Made by a program: the position numbers and the translations under genes
NCBI GenBank assembly: GCA_034430895.1
Contig: DAOUDW010000109.1
Location: 62,001-126,000 of the forward strand
DNA length: 64,000 bases
Direction: 5' to 3'
From: WVZH01 sp034430895
GTDB taxonomy: Bacteria; Chloroflexota; Anaerolineae; Anaerolineales; E44-bin32
Shown: in pieces, positions 63,041 through 64,000 of the stretch
How the letters are laid out: each line of letters begins with the position of its first letter
Numbering within the stretch: the stretch's first letter is position 1
The notes under the pieces: model-generated
Seen by the model: only the letters and a program-made list of their open reading frames with translations
Database searches by the model: none
What the model was told of the DNA's origin: nothing

Positions 63041-63838
63041 TTATACTGGTGCGAGTGTGCCCGCCCAGATCAACCAGGCCAAGACCGATTTCGCCGTCAA
63101 GCTCAGGATAATGTACACCCGCTCGCCGTAAAGGTAATCCGCCCAACGTCCCACCTTGCGATACTGAAGCACCATGTTGATGGCAAAGATGTTGAAGAAG
63201 ACGAACAGTGTGGGAATGATGGCGTACACGAAAGCCGGCGGTTTGGCATCGCCCGAGTTGACCGCGCCCACGAAATACACAAAGATTACGACCCAGGGAA
63301 CGACGCCGGCAATGCATCCGTAGATGAAGGCGGTCCAGTTCGTCCGCTGTGTGGTCTGGTTGTGCAGCTCCATCATGATGCCGAAGAGATTCATCATAGC
63401 GTTGATGCCGAAGATCAGGATCAACGCGCCCAGATCCCACAGGCCGATGAGCATGCCGATCAAGACGATCATGAGCGACGAGCTAAGTGCATACTCGTAG
63501 AAACGCACCGGGTTCATACCCTTCTTCAAATTTTCTATGTACCGGCCATAGCCGATCGTCGAGAGGTAGAAGTGAGCCACCGCCGAGATAAGCAGAAAGA
63601 CTGCCACGGCGGGACCAAAGCGAAGCTCGTAAACCAACTTTGGATCTGGAATGAGCGAGCGGGTATCGACATCGAAACGCAAGAAGTTAGTGAAGATCGG
63701 GTAGGTCGTGTCGTTGCTTACCAGGATCATGAAGACGCCCTGGACTAAATGAAGAAACCCCATAACGATATTGAAACGCCTGAGTCCGGCAAGCTTCTTC
63801 TCGCTGACAACTACCGAATGTCTGGAATCTACAGCCAT
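63041..63838 (-). CDS. Heliorhodopsin
   Basis: 265 aa from the ATG at 63836-63838, chosen because GGAGGAGGG is 7 bases upstream; the frame extends 6 codons further. Seven membrane helices. Family segments are clear: RRFNIVMGFLHLVQGV, RFYEYALSSSLMIVLIG (Glu115, the probable Schiff-base counterion), INAMMNLFGIMMELHN and SLTAKSVLAW with retinal-binding Lys250. Glu-to-Lys spacing is 135 residues, 134 in heliorhodopsin 48C12. Heliorhodopsins bind retinal, have inverted topology and a slow photocycle without ion pumping; function is debated (light sensing, enzyme regulation). Retinal needs beta-carotene cleavage, not encoded here. Confidence 0.95.
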   Translation of the reverse strand: MAVDSRHSVVVSEKKLAGLRRFNIVMGFLHLVQGVFMILVSNDTTYPIFTNFLRFDVDTRSLIPDPKLVYELRFGPAVAVFLLISAVAHFYLSTIGYGRYIENLKKGMNPVRFYEYALSSSLMIVLIGMLIGLWDLGALILIFGINAMMNLFGIMMELHNQTTQRTNWTAFIYGCIAGVVPWVVIFVYFVGAVNSGDAKPPAFVYAIIPTLFVFFNIFAINMVLQYRKVGRWADYLYGERVYIILSLTAKSVLAWLIWAGTLAPV

Positions 63839-63856
63839 CGCAATTCCCTCCTCCAT

Positions 63857-64000
63857 ACTATTTAACGAATCACTTTGTTAGCGATTGCCTGGAATGTGTA
63901 TCCCTCACGATTCGAGCAATCCTATAATGAATTGTAGCAAAAACCAAAACGGATTGATACGTGTTCTGCGTATCCCTATATCGATCCAATCCGAAGCCCC
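63857..64000 (-). other. Upstream region of the heliorhodopsin gene
   Basis: Minus-strand TACAAT and TATAGG boxes occur around 63922-63938, but no good -35 partner is evident. No further gene is visible before the window ends. Confidence 0.35.

Noticed and set aside
1..64000. CRISPR arrays, prophage, integrase, conjugative or toxin-antitoxin genes
   Set aside because: No spaced direct repeats, Cas, phage structural, integrase or relaxase signatures were seen in any frame read.

Overview
The window looks like a chromosomal segment of a Chloroflexota bacterium, most likely Anaerolineae. This is inferred, because no rRNA is present. The grounds are the many lipoproteins with Thr-Pro repeat linkers, the absence of outer-membrane or LPS genes, the F420-type oxidoreductase, and a heliorhodopsin, a family found mostly in organisms with a single membrane. 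No phage, insertion sequence, CRISPR array or rRNA was recognised.

Layout. 1-3.2 kb: start of secA (minus), tRNA-Leu(UAA), then a TetR regulator with an ABC exporter. 3.4-16.8 kb: envelope proteins (CBM9-like lipoprotein, L,D-transpeptidase, amidase, S41 peptidase-like lipoprotein, beta-helix lipoprotein), a thioredoxin/TPR protein, a ferredoxin, a MoeB/ThiF enzyme, and a response regulator-kinase-TolB-like operon. 16.9-18.5 kb: a poorly coding stretch with a decayed lipoprotein gene, one secreted protein and several hairpins. 18.5-20.4 kb: a consensus promoter and tryptophan T-box riboswitch in front of trpB2. 20.5-24.4 kb: SppA-like protease, a DUF4350-like protein and a lipoprotein. 24.5-27.7 kb: pyruvate dehydrogenase E1alpha-E1beta-E2. 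27.7-29.5 kb: a HAD hydrolase reading frame broken by two in-frame TAG codons, a receiver protein and an unknown gene. 29.5-35.5 kb (all minus): aspS, a candidate structured RNA, recA, recX and rny. The aspS leader appears to encode an Asn/Asp-rich peptide with mutually exclusive antiterminator and terminator helices. 36.1-42.8 kb: a two-component system around a MacAB-like efflux cassette. 42.9-48.3 kb: unknown, DUF4349, GH99-like, LysE and membrane proteins. 48.4-52.3 kb: the Pnkp-Hen1 RNA repair pair. 52.5-53.9 kb: MerR regulator and aldo/keto reductase behind a textbook MerR promoter. 54-60.7 kb: carotenoid genes (CruF-like, CrtI-like), a methyltransferase, membrane and zinc-ribbon proteins, a C_GCAxxG_C_C protein and an MFS transporter. 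61-64 kb: a membrane sulfatase-family enzyme, and a heliorhodopsin reading toward it.

The strongest items for follow-up are the apparent ribosome-mediated attenuator of aspS (leaderless leader peptide plus a 14-bp antiterminator), the heliorhodopsin near carotenoid genes, the T-box on a stand-alone trpB2, the Pnkp-Hen1 pair whose key residues align in number with the clostridial enzymes, and the candidate structured RNA between aspS and recA.
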